Below are positions 1 through 6,231 of a stretch of DNA of 6,231 bases, one piece after another. The stretch comes from Betaproteobacteria bacterium (GTDB lineage: Bacteria; Pseudomonadota; Gammaproteobacteria; Burkholderiales; Usitatibacteraceae). Under the pieces are notes generated by a model. The model searched no databases and was not told the DNA's origin. It saw only the letters and a program-made list of their open reading frames with translations. The position numbers and the translations under genes were made by a program. Every line of letters starts with the position of its first letter. The first letter of the stretch is position 1. Location: contig JAAOZZ010000260.1 of assembly GCA_012274175.1 (NCBI GenBank), forward strand, positions 1 to 6,231, read 5' to 3'.

Positions 1-1
1 C

Positions 2-142
2 CTGCTGGGGGGGGGCGCCCGGCGCACGCCCCTCGACGGCGTGACGGGTCGGATCTCCCTGGAACCGGGCAACCTCTTCTCGCGCACCCTCGCGCCCGCG
101 GAAGTCGACGGCGGGCACGTGATCCCGCTGCGGACCCCGTGA
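2..142 (+). CDS. lpoA: LpoA-type penicillin-binding protein activator, C-terminal end (partial)
   Basis: Only the last 46 residues are inside the window; the 5' part lies upstream. The readable tail contains a stretch like [15 protein letters not shown] followed by an [20 protein letters not shown] ending. This resembles the end of the periplasmic-binding-protein-like domain of LpoA/YraM proteins, where a 'G.TG.L' segment precedes a final strand and a short tail. In the known family, LpoA is an outer-membrane lipoprotein that activates the bifunctional penicillin-binding protein PBP1A; some relatives are annotated only as penicillin-binding protein activators. The position supports the call, because in E. 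coli lpoA is directly followed by yraN, diaA and dolP, the order seen here. Its TGA overlaps the GTG of yraN in a GTGA junction, which suggests translational coupling. An unbroken run of nine G lies at 7-15 inside the frame. The identification rests on a short tail plus synteny, so it is probable rather than certain. Confidence 0.7.
   Translation: MLGGGARRTPLDGVTGRISLEPGNLFSRTLAPAEVDGGHVIPLRTP
7..15 (+). repeat. Homopolymer tract of nine G inside lpoA
   Basis: Nine consecutive G bases read as the Gly-Gly-Gly part of an LLGGGARR segment. The reading frame downstream is intact to the stop at 140-142 and matches the expected C-terminus, so the tract is in frame as given. Tracts of this length can slip during replication and are also prone to sequencing error, and the base count cannot be verified here. 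Confidence 0.6.
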
Positions 143-504
143 GCGCCACCGGCAGGCGCACCGCGGCGCAGCAGGCGGGGGGCGCAGCGGAGGATGCGGC
201 GGCGCGCTTCCTCGAGCGCCACGGACTCGAGATCGTGGCGCGCAACTACCGCACGCGGCTGGGCGAGATCGACCTCGTGGCGCGCGACGGCGCGACCCTC
301 GTGTTCGTCGAGGTGCGCATGCGCTCGAGCGCGCGTTTCGGCGGGGCGGCCGCGAGCATCGACCACCGCAAGCGCGCCCGCATCGAGGCGGCGGCGCGCC
401 GGTTCCTCGCGCGCCTCGGGCGCGAGCCCCCGTGCCGCTTCGACGTGGTCACCGTGGAGGCGGGCGAGGCCGAGTGGCTGCGCGGAGCGTTCGAAACCGC
501 TTAA
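139..504 (+). CDS. yraN: YraN family protein (UPF0102, predicted nuclease fold)
   Basis: The protein is 121 residues, the usual length for YraN/UPF0102. The family signature is clear: an AAE helix near residues 16-18, [12 protein letters not shown] at 29-40, GEIDL at 42-46, VFVEVR at 55-60, then FGGAAASI and a C-terminal FDVV strand. The fold is predicted to be of the PD-(D/E)XK nuclease type, with Asp45 and Glu58 in the expected metal-binding places. The lysine usual in the EVK motif is Arg60 here. In many species the gene sits between lpoA and diaA/gmhA; its biochemical role is not established, and links to DNA uptake or repair are inferred from the fold. The start is GTG at 139, which overlaps the lpoA stop. 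No in-frame ATG exists before the conserved core and there is no obvious Shine-Dalgarno sequence, so initiation probably depends on coupling. The TAA stop at 502-504 lies inside a -10-like hexamer for the next gene. Confidence 0.93.
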   Translation: MSATGRRTAAQQAGGAAEDAAARFLERHGLEIVARNYRTRLGEIDLVARDGATLVFVEVRMRSSARFGGAAASIDHRKRARIEAAARRFLARLGREPPCRFDVVTVEAGEAEWLRGAFETA

Positions 505-507
505 ACT
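502..507 (+). promoter_or_regulatory. Candidate -10 element for a leaderless gmhA transcript
   Basis: TAAACT matches the -10 consensus TATAAT at 4 of 6 positions, including the important first, second and last bases. It is followed by seven bases (CCGGCCC) and then the ATG of gmhA at 515. Transcription starting at the usual distance would begin at or next to the A of the start codon. No purine-rich Shine-Dalgarno sequence lies between the hexamer and the ATG, which fits leaderless initiation. No convincing -35 box is visible about 17 bases upstream. This is inference from position and sequence only, and the yraN stop codon forms half of the hexamer, so chance is a real alternative. Confidence 0.35.
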
Positions 508-514
508 CCGGCCC

Positions 515-1108
515 ATGGATCTCACGGCGCATCTCAAGGCCCATTTCGACGAAGGCGTCGAGCTGAGGCTTCGCATGGCGCAGACGCTGCCGCGCGAGAT
601 CGCGCGCGCGGGCGAGGCGCTCGCCGCTGCGATCCGAGCCGGCGGCAAGGCGCTCGCCTGCGGCAACGGCGGCTCGGCCGCCGACTGCCAGCACTTCGCC
701 GCGGAGCTCGTGGGCCGGTTCGAGCGCGAGCGCCCGGGCATGCCCGCGATCGCGCTCACCGTCGACAGCTCCGCGCTCACCGCCATCGCCAACGACTACG
801 ACTTCGACCGCGTGTTCTCGAAGCAGGTCGAGGCCCTCGGCCGTCCCGGCGACATGCTGCTCGCCATCTCCACCTCGGGAAACTCGAGGAACGTGGTCGA
901 GGCGATGAAGGCCGCCCAGGCGAAGGGACTGGCCGTGATCGCGCTCACCGGGCGCGACGGCGGCGCGATGGCCAAGATGGTGCGCGCGAACGATTTCCAC
1001 CTGAACGTGTCGCACCCGCGCACGATGCGCGTGCAGGAAATCCACCTGCTCGTGATCCATTGCCTGTGCGAAGTCGTCGACAACGTGATCTACGGAGAGA
1101 AGAAATGA
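515..1108 (+). CDS. gmhA: Phosphoheptose isomerase (SIS domain, GmhA/DiaA family)
   Basis: This 197-residue cytosolic SIS-domain protein should convert sedoheptulose 7-phosphate to D-glycero-D-manno-heptose 7-phosphate, the first step of ADP-heptose synthesis for the lipopolysaccharide core. Visible motifs are CGNGGSAAD at 49-57 and the phosphate loop STSGNS at 119-124. His60 and Glu64 sit in QHFAAEL, and Gln174 and His182 in VQEIHLLVIH. The spacing matches the zinc and catalytic residues of E. coli GmhA (His61, Glu65, Gln172, His180). As I recall its sequence, E. coli DiaA, which occupies this locus and binds DnaA, lacks the glutamate and the last histidine. This protein therefore looks catalytically competent and resembles Neisseria-type GmhA. 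A DnaA-related role cannot be excluded. The ATG at 515 is preferred over an earlier in-frame start at 194, which would run through yraN. The gene ends in an ATGA overlap with dolP. Confidence 0.92.
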   Translation: MDLTAHLKAHFDEGVELRLRMAQTLPREIARAGEALAAAIRAGGKALACGNGGSAADCQHFAAELVGRFERERPGMPAIALTVDSSALTAIANDYDFDRVFSKQVEALGRPGDMLLAISTSGNSRNVVEAMKAAQAKGLAVIALTGRDGGAMAKMVRANDFHLNVSHPRTMRVQEIHLLVIHCLCEVVDNVIYGEKK

Positions 1109-1674
1109 CGCGAAAATCCCTGGGCCTGGCGCTCCTCGTGGCGGCCGTTCCGATGCTGCAGGCGTGCTTCCCGCTGGCGGTGACGGGCATGGGCGCGGCG
1201 GCCCTCATGGCCTCGGACCGGCGCACGCCCGGCATCTACATCGAGGACGAGACGATCGAGCTGAAGTCGCTCGCTCGCCTGCGGGAGGGCTTCCAGGGCG
1301 CGCACGTGAACGTCACGAGCTTCAACCGCCACGTGCTCCTCACCGGGGAGGCGCCGAGCGATGAGCTGAAGAAGCGCGTCGAGGACGCCGTGCGCGGCAT
1401 CGAGAACGTGCGGGAAGTCACCGACGAGGTGAAGGTATCCGGCGCCTCGTCCCTCGCCTCGCGCGGCAACGACGCCCTCGTCTCCACGAACGTGAAGGCG
1501 CGAATGGTCAACAACGAGCGCTTTTCGGCCAACCACGTGAAGGTGGTCACCGAGGCGGGCGTGGTGTACCTGATGGGAATCGTCACCCCCGCCGAAGGCG
1601 ACGCCGCCGCCGAAGTCGCGCGCACCACGAGCGGCGTGAGCCGCGTCGTGAAGGTGTTCGAATACGAGAAGTAG
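1105..1674 (+). CDS. dolP: DolP-type outer-membrane lipoprotein with two BON domains
   Basis: The 189-residue product begins with a lipoprotein signal peptide: a basic start (MTRK), a hydrophobic stretch, and the lipobox LQAC with Cys21 as the predicted lipidated residue. No aspartate follows the cysteine, consistent with sorting to the outer membrane. Two BON domains follow, at about residues 48-111 (HVLLTGEAP, then NVREVTDEV) and 121-188 (VVYLMGIVTPAE, then GVSRVVKVFEY). E. coli DolP (formerly YraP, about 191 residues) has the same layout; it binds anionic phospholipid and supports outer-membrane integrity and assembly. The start is ATG 1105, because it gives the signal peptide its normal length. 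It has a good Shine-Dalgarno sequence (GGAGAG, 1094-1099) and overlaps the gmhA stop as ATGA. An upstream in-frame ATG at 1060 would add 15 residues, mostly charged, ahead of the signal and is rejected. It is probably cotranscribed with gmhA. Confidence 0.93.
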   Translation: MTRKSLGLALLVAAVPMLQACFPLAVTGMGAAALMASDRRTPGIYIEDETIELKSLARLREGFQGAHVNVTSFNRHVLLTGEAPSDELKKRVEDAVRGIENVREVTDEVKVSGASSLASRGNDALVSTNVKARMVNNERFSANHVKVVTEAGVVYLMGIVTPAEGDAAAEVARTTSGVSRVVKVFEYEK

Positions 1675-1679
1675 GCGGT

Positions 1680-1689
1680 TACAGCTGTA
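1680..1689. promoter_or_regulatory. Perfect 10-bp palindrome TACAGCTGTA
   Basis: A perfect inverted repeat without spacer lies six bases after the dolP stop, in the 99-base gap before the diguanylate cyclase gene. Its centre is 21 bp, about two helical turns, from the centre of the CRP-like palindrome at 1698-1713, so two dimeric regulators could sit on one face of the DNA. I do not recognise a specific regulator for this sequence. A single short palindrome can arise by chance. Confidence 0.4.
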
Positions 1690-1697
1690 TTCCTCCG

Positions 1698-1713
1698 AGT
1701 GACGCAGGTCACT
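1698..1713. promoter_or_regulatory. CRP/Vfr-family-like operator upstream of the diguanylate cyclase
   Basis: AGTGACGCAGGTCACT is a palindrome with six-base arms and a four-base centre. It contains GTGA-N6-TCAC, the core of the CRP/Vfr/Clp-type consensus TGTGA-N6-TCACA; only the outermost base of each half differs. It is centred about 68 bases before the ATG of the cyclase gene and roughly 42 bases before a start predicted from the -10-like hexamer at 1736-1741, the placement typical of class II activation. The same bases could form an RNA hairpin, extended by three more pairs across a one-base bulge. No T-run follows, so it does not look like an intrinsic terminator for dolP. Which CRP-family protein would bind is unknown. 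Confidence 0.45.
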
Positions 1714-1735
1714 TCGGTCCGCGAACCCGCGCCGT

Positions 1736-1741
1736 GAAAAT
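1736..1741 (+). promoter_or_regulatory. Candidate -10 box for the diguanylate cyclase gene
   Basis: GAAAAT (4 of 6 against TATAAT) is among the few A/T-rich stretches in this gap. It would place the transcription start near 1748, giving a short leader that includes the GGAG ribosome site at 1758-1761. There is no good -35 box, as expected if an activator bound at 1698-1713 replaces it. The call is weak alone and gains plausibility only from the spacing to the palindrome. Confidence 0.25.
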
Positions 1742-1773
1742 GTCCGCTGACCATATCGGAGTCGGCTGGGCCC

Positions 1774-3327
1774 ATGAAGTGGGGATTCGATCGCAGGACC
1801 GAGGCGTTGCGCGCCGCCATTCCGTGGGGCGTGCTCGTGGTGGCGCTGGCGCTGAGCGCGGCGGGCTGGCTGGCGCTCGAGCATAGCCGCTACGTCGACG
1901 CGCGCATGCAGTTCGATCGGCGCACCGGGACCGCGGTCGCCACGCTGCGCGCGCGCATCGCCTCCTACGAGCAGATCCTGCGCTCCGGGGCCGCGCGCGT
2001 CGCCTCCTCGTCCACGCTCTCGAAGCAGGAGTGGCACGAATTCGTGGACTACCTGCAGCTGCCCGAGCGCTATCCCGGCATCCAGGCGATCGGCTACGCG
2101 GAAGTGGTGAGTGCGGCCGATCGCCCGGCGCACGTGCAGCGCATGCGATCCCAGGGCTTCGCCGACTACGGCATCCGTCCGCCCGGCGTGCGCGATCTTT
2201 CGGTCGTGGTGGTCTACAACGAGCCTTACACCGGTAGCAACGCGCGCGAGGTGGGCGTGGACATGTTCGCGGAGCCCGCGCGCCGCGCCGCCATGGAGCG
2301 CGCCCGGGATTCGGCCGACGCGGCCATCACCGGCAAGATCCAGCTCGCGGGCGAGGCTTTCCGCAGCCCCAGGGACCGCCAGCCCGGATTCATCATGTAC
2401 GTCCCCGTGTTCCGCGACGCATCGCGCCGCGCGGCGAAGGACGATCCCGGGGCGATCTCCGGCTACGTGCTGAGCCCGTTCCGGGTGCACGACCTCATGC
2501 GCGGCATCCTCGACGAGGGCGTGCTGCAGGTCCTCGACATGCGCATCTTCGACGAGCCCGGCGAGTCCCCCGACAACGAGCTCATCGATACGCGCACCGC
2601 CTGGCGCAGCACGCCCCCCGGCCCGGACCCGGAGTTCGATCGCGTGGTGCGCTTCCCGATGCCGGGACGCACGTGGACCATCCACTTCGTCTCGCGCCCG
2701 GCATTCGACGCCGCGCTCTCCCAGGACCGGCCCTGGGGCGTGCTCGCGGCGAGCGTCGCGGCGAGCCTGGTGGTGTTCCTCCTCACGCGCGCGCTCGTGG
2801 CCACGCTCAACCGCGCGCACCACCTGTCGATGCGCGATCCCCTCACCGGGCTCTTCAACCGGCGCTACCTCGAGGAGACGATGGGCCGCGAAGTGCCGCG
2901 CGCTCGCCGGGCCGGCGAGCCCATGGGGCTGATCGTGCTCGACATCGACCACTTCAAGCGCCTGAACGACAGCCATGGCCACGACGCGGGCGATTTCGTC
3001 CTCGGGCGCGTGGGCGAGATGCTGCGCAAGGGCACGCGCGAAGGCGACATCGCATGCCGCTTCGGCGGCGAGGAGTTCGCGGTGATCCTGCCGGGCGCCT
3101 CCCTCGCCTCGGCGCGCAATCGCGCCGAGGCGATCCGCGCGACATTCGAGGCCGCGGAGTTCGTCTTCGCGGGCAAGAAGCTCGGCCCCATGACGCTCTC
3201 CGCCGGCATCTCCGCGCTCCAGCCCGATTCCGGCGACTGGTCCCAGGCCCTGCAGGAAGCCGACCGCGCCCTCTACACCGCCAAGGAAGCCGGGCGCAAC
3301 CGCGTCCTCGCCGTGGCCGCGGAATAG
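1774..3327 (+). CDS. Membrane diguanylate cyclase with CHASE sensor domain
   Basis: The 517-residue inner-membrane protein should make cyclic di-GMP from two GTP in response to a periplasmic signal. Membrane segment 1 is at about residues 16-35. The periplasmic CHASE domain follows at about 75-265, recognised by YPGIQAIGYAEVV from residue 100 and later YNEPYTGSNAREVGVDM. Membrane segment 2 is at about 321-342. The GGDEF domain starts at DPLTGLFNRR (355-364). The metal-binding loop is LDIDHFKRLND with Asp390 and Asp392, and the active-site loop is RFGGEEF with GGEEF at 431-435, an active variant. An RxxD inhibitory site (Arg422-Asp425) lies five residues before GGEEF, so product feedback inhibition is expected. 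No EAL domain is present. CHASE domains typically bind small ligands such as cytokinin-like molecules or peptides; the ligand here is unknown. The start at ATG 1774 has GGAG at 1758-1761 and places segment 1 properly. Possible regulatory palindromes lie upstream. Confidence 0.93.
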   Translation: MKWGFDRRTEALRAAIPWGVLVVALALSAAGWLALEHSRYVDARMQFDRRTGTAVATLRARIASYEQILRSGAARVASSSTLSKQEWHEFVDYLQLPERYPGIQAIGYAEVVSAADRPAHVQRMRSQGFADYGIRPPGVRDLSVVVVYNEPYTGSNAREVGVDMFAEPARRAAMERARDSADAAITGKIQLAGEAFRSPRDRQPGFIMYVPVFRDASRRAAKDDPGAISGYVLSPFRVHDLMRGILDEGVLQVLDMRIFDEPGESPDNELIDTRTAWRSTPPGPDPEFDRVVRFPMPGRTWTIHFVSRPAFDAALSQDRPWGVLAASVAASLVVFLLTRALVATLNRAHHLSMRDPLTGLFNRRYLEETMGREVPRARRAGEPMGLIVLDIDHFKRLNDSHGHDAGDFVLGRVGEMLRKGTREGDIACRFGGEEFAVILPGASLASARNRAEAIRATFEAAEFVFAGKKLGPMTLSAGISALQPDSGDWSQALQEADRALYTAKEAGRNRVLAVAAE

Positions 3328-3346
3328 CCACGGCCCTCGCCGATGG

Positions 3347-3374
3347 CGGGCAACGGGCGCCGTCCTCCCGTTTT
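3347..3374 (+). terminator. Possible weak intrinsic terminator after the diguanylate cyclase gene
   Basis: An imperfect stem starts 20 bases after the stop codon. The outer pair CGGG/CCCG (3347-3350 with 3367-3370) encloses an internal loop. An inner stem ACGG/CCGT (3353-3356 with 3360-3363) closes on a three-base loop. Four T residues follow at 3371-3374. The short T-run and the broken stem make it weak, and such stems are common by chance at this GC content. Confidence 0.3.
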
Positions 3375-3382
3375 GGTAATCT
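3374..3382 (+). promoter_or_regulatory. Candidate extended -10 promoter for a leaderless rfaE2 transcript
   Basis: TGGTAATCT reads as an extended -10: TG, one base, then TAATCT, which keeps the key first, second and last bases of TATAAT. Six bases later comes the ATG of rfaE2 at 3389, so transcription would start at or within a base or two of the start codon. No Shine-Dalgarno sequence precedes this ATG. The arrangement parallels that before gmhA at 502-514. No -35 box is recognisable, which is tolerable for an extended -10 promoter. The element overlaps the end of the T-run of the possible terminator. Confidence 0.4.
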
Positions 3383-3388
3383 GCGTTC

Positions 3389-3864
3389 ATGCCCGCTCCC
3401 GCCTTCGAGTCCAAGATCTGCGATCCGGCGCAATTCGCGCGCCGCGCGCTGTCGCTCGCCCGTCCCCTGGTTTTCACCAACGGCGTGTTCGACATTCTTC
3501 ACCGGGGCCACGTGACCTATCTCGCCCAGGCGCGCGCGCTCGGGCAGTGCCTCGTGGTGGCGCTCAATTCCGATGCCTCGGTGCGCCGCCTGGGCAAGGG
3601 CGCCGATCGCCCCGTGAACGGACTCGAGGACCGCCTCGCGGTGGTGGCGGCGCTGGAAAGCGTGGCCCTCGTCACGTGGTTCGAGGAGGACACGCCGCTC
3701 GAGCGCATCCTCGCCTGCCGTCCCGACCACCTGGTGAAGGGCGGCGACTGGACCGCCGATCGCATCGTGGGCGCTGCCCAGGTACAGGGCTGGGGCGGAC
3801 AGGTGCACTCGATCCCGTTCCGCCACGACCACTCGACCTCGGCACTGCTCTCGCGGATCCGGAC

Positions 3865-3868
<4 letters not shown>
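3389..3868 (+). CDS. rfaE2: D-glycero-beta-D-manno-heptose 1-phosphate adenylyltransferase (stand-alone HldE C-terminal domain)
   Basis: This 159-residue cytosolic nucleotidyltransferase should join AMP from ATP to heptose 1-phosphate, giving ADP-D-glycero-beta-D-manno-heptose for the lipopolysaccharide core. The cytidylyltransferase-type fold is shown by FTNGVFDILHRGH at 29-41, with the HxGH motif at 38-41. Other conserved pieces are NSDASVRRL at 60-68, RPVN at 74-77, EDR at 80-82, VKGGDW at 116-121 and the C-terminal HSTSALLSRIR at 148-158. In E. coli this domain is fused behind the sugar kinase domain in HldE; here it stands alone, the RfaE2 form common in betaproteobacteria, so a separate kinase (RfaE1/HldA) should be encoded elsewhere. 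The start at ATG 3389 gives the normal domain length. No ribosome site is visible and translation may be leaderless. Its TGA overlaps the GTG of the next gene. It shares its pathway with gmhA at 515-1108. Confidence 0.95.
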
Positions 3869-5263
<1,395 letters not shown>

Positions 5264-5289
<26 letters not shown>

Positions 5290-6094
5290 CGGCGGGCTCG
5301 GGACGTCCGTTGCGGATGAAGTCGACGATCGCGTCGACCGCCTCCCGTTCCATGCCGATGAAGCCGTGCCAGTGCAGCGCCTCGCACGGGTCGCCACGGG
5401 CATCGGCGCCGCCGTCGAGCAGGACGAGCTTCTTCTGCGGCGCGTGGGCCAGGCCGTCGATGATGCTTTGCGCCTGCTCGGGCGGCGTGAGGCGGCAGGC
5501 GTCGCGGCGATGGTGGACCACCAGCACCGGGACCCGGATGCGGTCGAGGTCGAGGTTCTCCACTGCGCCCGGGCTTCGGGGCGCGGTCACGCTGGAAGTG
5601 AGCACCACGCCGTCGATGGCGTCGCCCAGCGCGATCGCGGCGGCGGCGGCCGAGATGGTGCCGAGGCTCGTTCCCACCAGCCACACCGGCTTGCCCAGGT
5701 CCGCGCGCAGGCGTTCCGCCACGTGCCGCAGGTCCTCCACGTGCTCCGGGCTCTTGCGGAAGAAGATGTCGAGTTCGGCACGGTCGCTGGGCCGGCCGAC
5801 GATCGCCACGTCGAGGCCCGCGGCCGCGAAGCGCTCGCGGGTGCGCACCAGGAAATTCTCCGAGGTGGGCACGCCGTGCTTCAACCCGATGCCGCCCTTG
5901 CCTCCGGGCAGCAGCACCACCGTGGCGGTCGCGTCCGGGCGCTCCATCAGCCAGTAGCCCACGCGCACGCCGGGGCGCGAGGGGATCGTCACGTAATGGT
6001 CGCCCGGGTCCGCCGCGGCGCCCGAGCAGGCGGCCCACGCGAGGAGCGCGAGGCTCGCGGCACGCAATGCCGGTGCCGTCGGGCGCCCGCTCAT
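5264..6094 (-). CDS. Secreted alpha/beta hydrolase of unknown substrate
   Basis: The 276-residue product begins with a cleavable export signal: a basic start, a hydrophobic core at about residues 12-22, and a likely signal peptidase I site after Ala26-Ala27-Ala28. Cys23 stands in WAAC, a poor lipobox, so lipidation is less likely. The hydrolase core shows the oxyanion-type segment LLPGGKGGIG at 61-70 and the nucleophile elbow GTSLG at 141-145 with Ser143. Asp198 in HHRRDAC and His243 in LHWHGF complete a plausible triad. Cys200 and Cys237 lie close to the acid and the histidine and could form a disulfide in the periplasm. An esterase, lipase or peptidase activity is possible; I do not recognise a specific family name. 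The start at 6094 is chosen because it gives the signal peptide and overlaps the upstream stop as ATGA; the frame stays open further upstream. Its 3' end overlaps the convergent dehydrogenase gene by 26 bases. Confidence 0.82.
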
Positions 6095-6231
6095 CGCGCC
6101 GCGCCCCGCGTGGAGCGCTTCGTCTCGGACAGCGCCATGCCCTGCTGCCAGCGCTCGGACTGCAGGCGCACCACGTCGGGCATCGAGTGCGTCTCGGCAT
6201 AGCGCTCCCGCAGCCAACCCGCGTCGTTGCG
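6091..6231 (-). CDS. Unidentified protein, C-terminal 46 residues (partial)
   Basis: On the minus strand an open frame enters from the window edge and ends with TGA at 6093-6091, overlapping the hydrolase ATG in an ATGA junction. Nearly every codon ends in G or C, the pattern of the real genes here, and the other minus-strand frames read as arginine- and alanine-rich shadow. The visible tail includes GWLRERYAETHSMPDVV and later SERWQQGMAL, then a basic end. It looks like a soluble helical C-terminus without membrane segments. I do not recognise the family. The overlap implies it is cotranscribed and translationally coupled with the hydrolase downstream of it. Confidence 0.7.
   Translation of the reverse strand, partial: RNDAGWLRERYAETHSMPDVVRLQSERWQQGMALSETKRSTRGAAR

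Noticed and set aside
194..514. N-terminal extension of the isomerase frame back through yraN
   Set aside because: It is Arg/Ser-rich shadow of yraN. The ATG at 515 gives the normal GmhA length.
1695..1717. Hairpin after dolP read as an intrinsic terminator
   Set aside because: The stem (six pairs, a bulge, three pairs) is not followed by a T-run. The operator reading of the same palindrome explains it better.
1090..3495. Long open frame of 801 codons on the - strand, antisense to dolP and the diguanylate cyclase gene
   Set aside because: It is a high-GC antisense artefact. The translation is dominated by Arg, Ala, His and Gly with no recognisable domain, while the + strand genes it covers have clear families, motifs and intact starts.
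3343..3864. N-terminal extension of the dehydrogenase frame back through rfaE2
   Set aside because: The extension lies wholly over rfaE2 in another frame and reads as Arg/Pro-rich nonsense. Family members begin just before the FAD-binding domain, which fits GTG 3865.
5366..6202. Open frame of 278 codons on the + strand across the hydrolase region
   Set aside because: It is antisense to a hydrolase with a signal peptide and a GTSLG nucleophile motif, and it has no recognisable domain of its own.
6095..6217. N-terminal extension of the hydrolase frame upstream of 6094
   Set aside because: It would bury the signal peptide behind about 41 residues and overlap the better-supported partial gene in another frame.

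Overview
This is ordinary-looking chromosome from a very GC-rich proteobacterium, roughly 70% GC by eye, with almost every third codon position G or C. The gene order lpoA-yraN-SIS isomerase-dolP matches the E. coli lpoA-yraN-diaA-dolP locus. Together with the Neisseria-like form of the isomerase, this points to a betaproteobacterium. The genus cannot be fixed from this window.

Layout. (1) Bases 2-1674, + strand, hold a compact envelope cluster. It contains the 3' end of an LpoA-type penicillin-binding-protein activator, yraN (UPF0102), a GmhA-type phosphoheptose isomerase and a DolP-type double-BON lipoprotein. Two of the three junctions are 4-base stop/start overlaps and the third has a 10-base gap. 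(2) Bases 1675-1773 are a short intergenic region. It carries two palindromes whose centres are 21 bp apart, one of them with the GTGA-N6-TCAC core of CRP-family sites. They precede a membrane diguanylate cyclase (CHASE sensor plus GGEEF catalytic domain) at 1774-3327. (3) After a possible weak terminator, 3389-3868 encodes a stand-alone ADP-heptose synthase domain (RfaE2/HldE2). It overlaps by 4 bases an FAD-dependent 2-hydroxyacid-type dehydrogenase (3865-5289). (4) On the - strand a secreted alpha/beta hydrolase (5264-6094) converges on the dehydrogenase with a 26-base overlap. It is itself overlapped by the end of an unidentified gene (6091 to the window edge).

How the genes relate. GmhA and RfaE2 are the first and the penultimate enzymatic functions of ADP-heptose synthesis for the lipopolysaccharide inner core. 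LpoA and DolP act on peptidoglycan synthesis and outer-membrane integrity. The theme of the + strand is therefore envelope building, with a c-di-GMP synthase set between the two heptose genes. The dehydrogenase and the hydrolase have no clear link to that theme.

I found no mobile element, CRISPR array, RNA gene or obviously new system. The most interesting signals are regulatory. One is the paired palindromes upstream of the diguanylate cyclase. The other is -10-like hexamers 6-7 bases before the ATG of both heptose genes, which suggests leaderless transcripts. Apart from the two 61- and 99-base intergenic stretches and the 10-base gap before gmhA, the window is fully coding.
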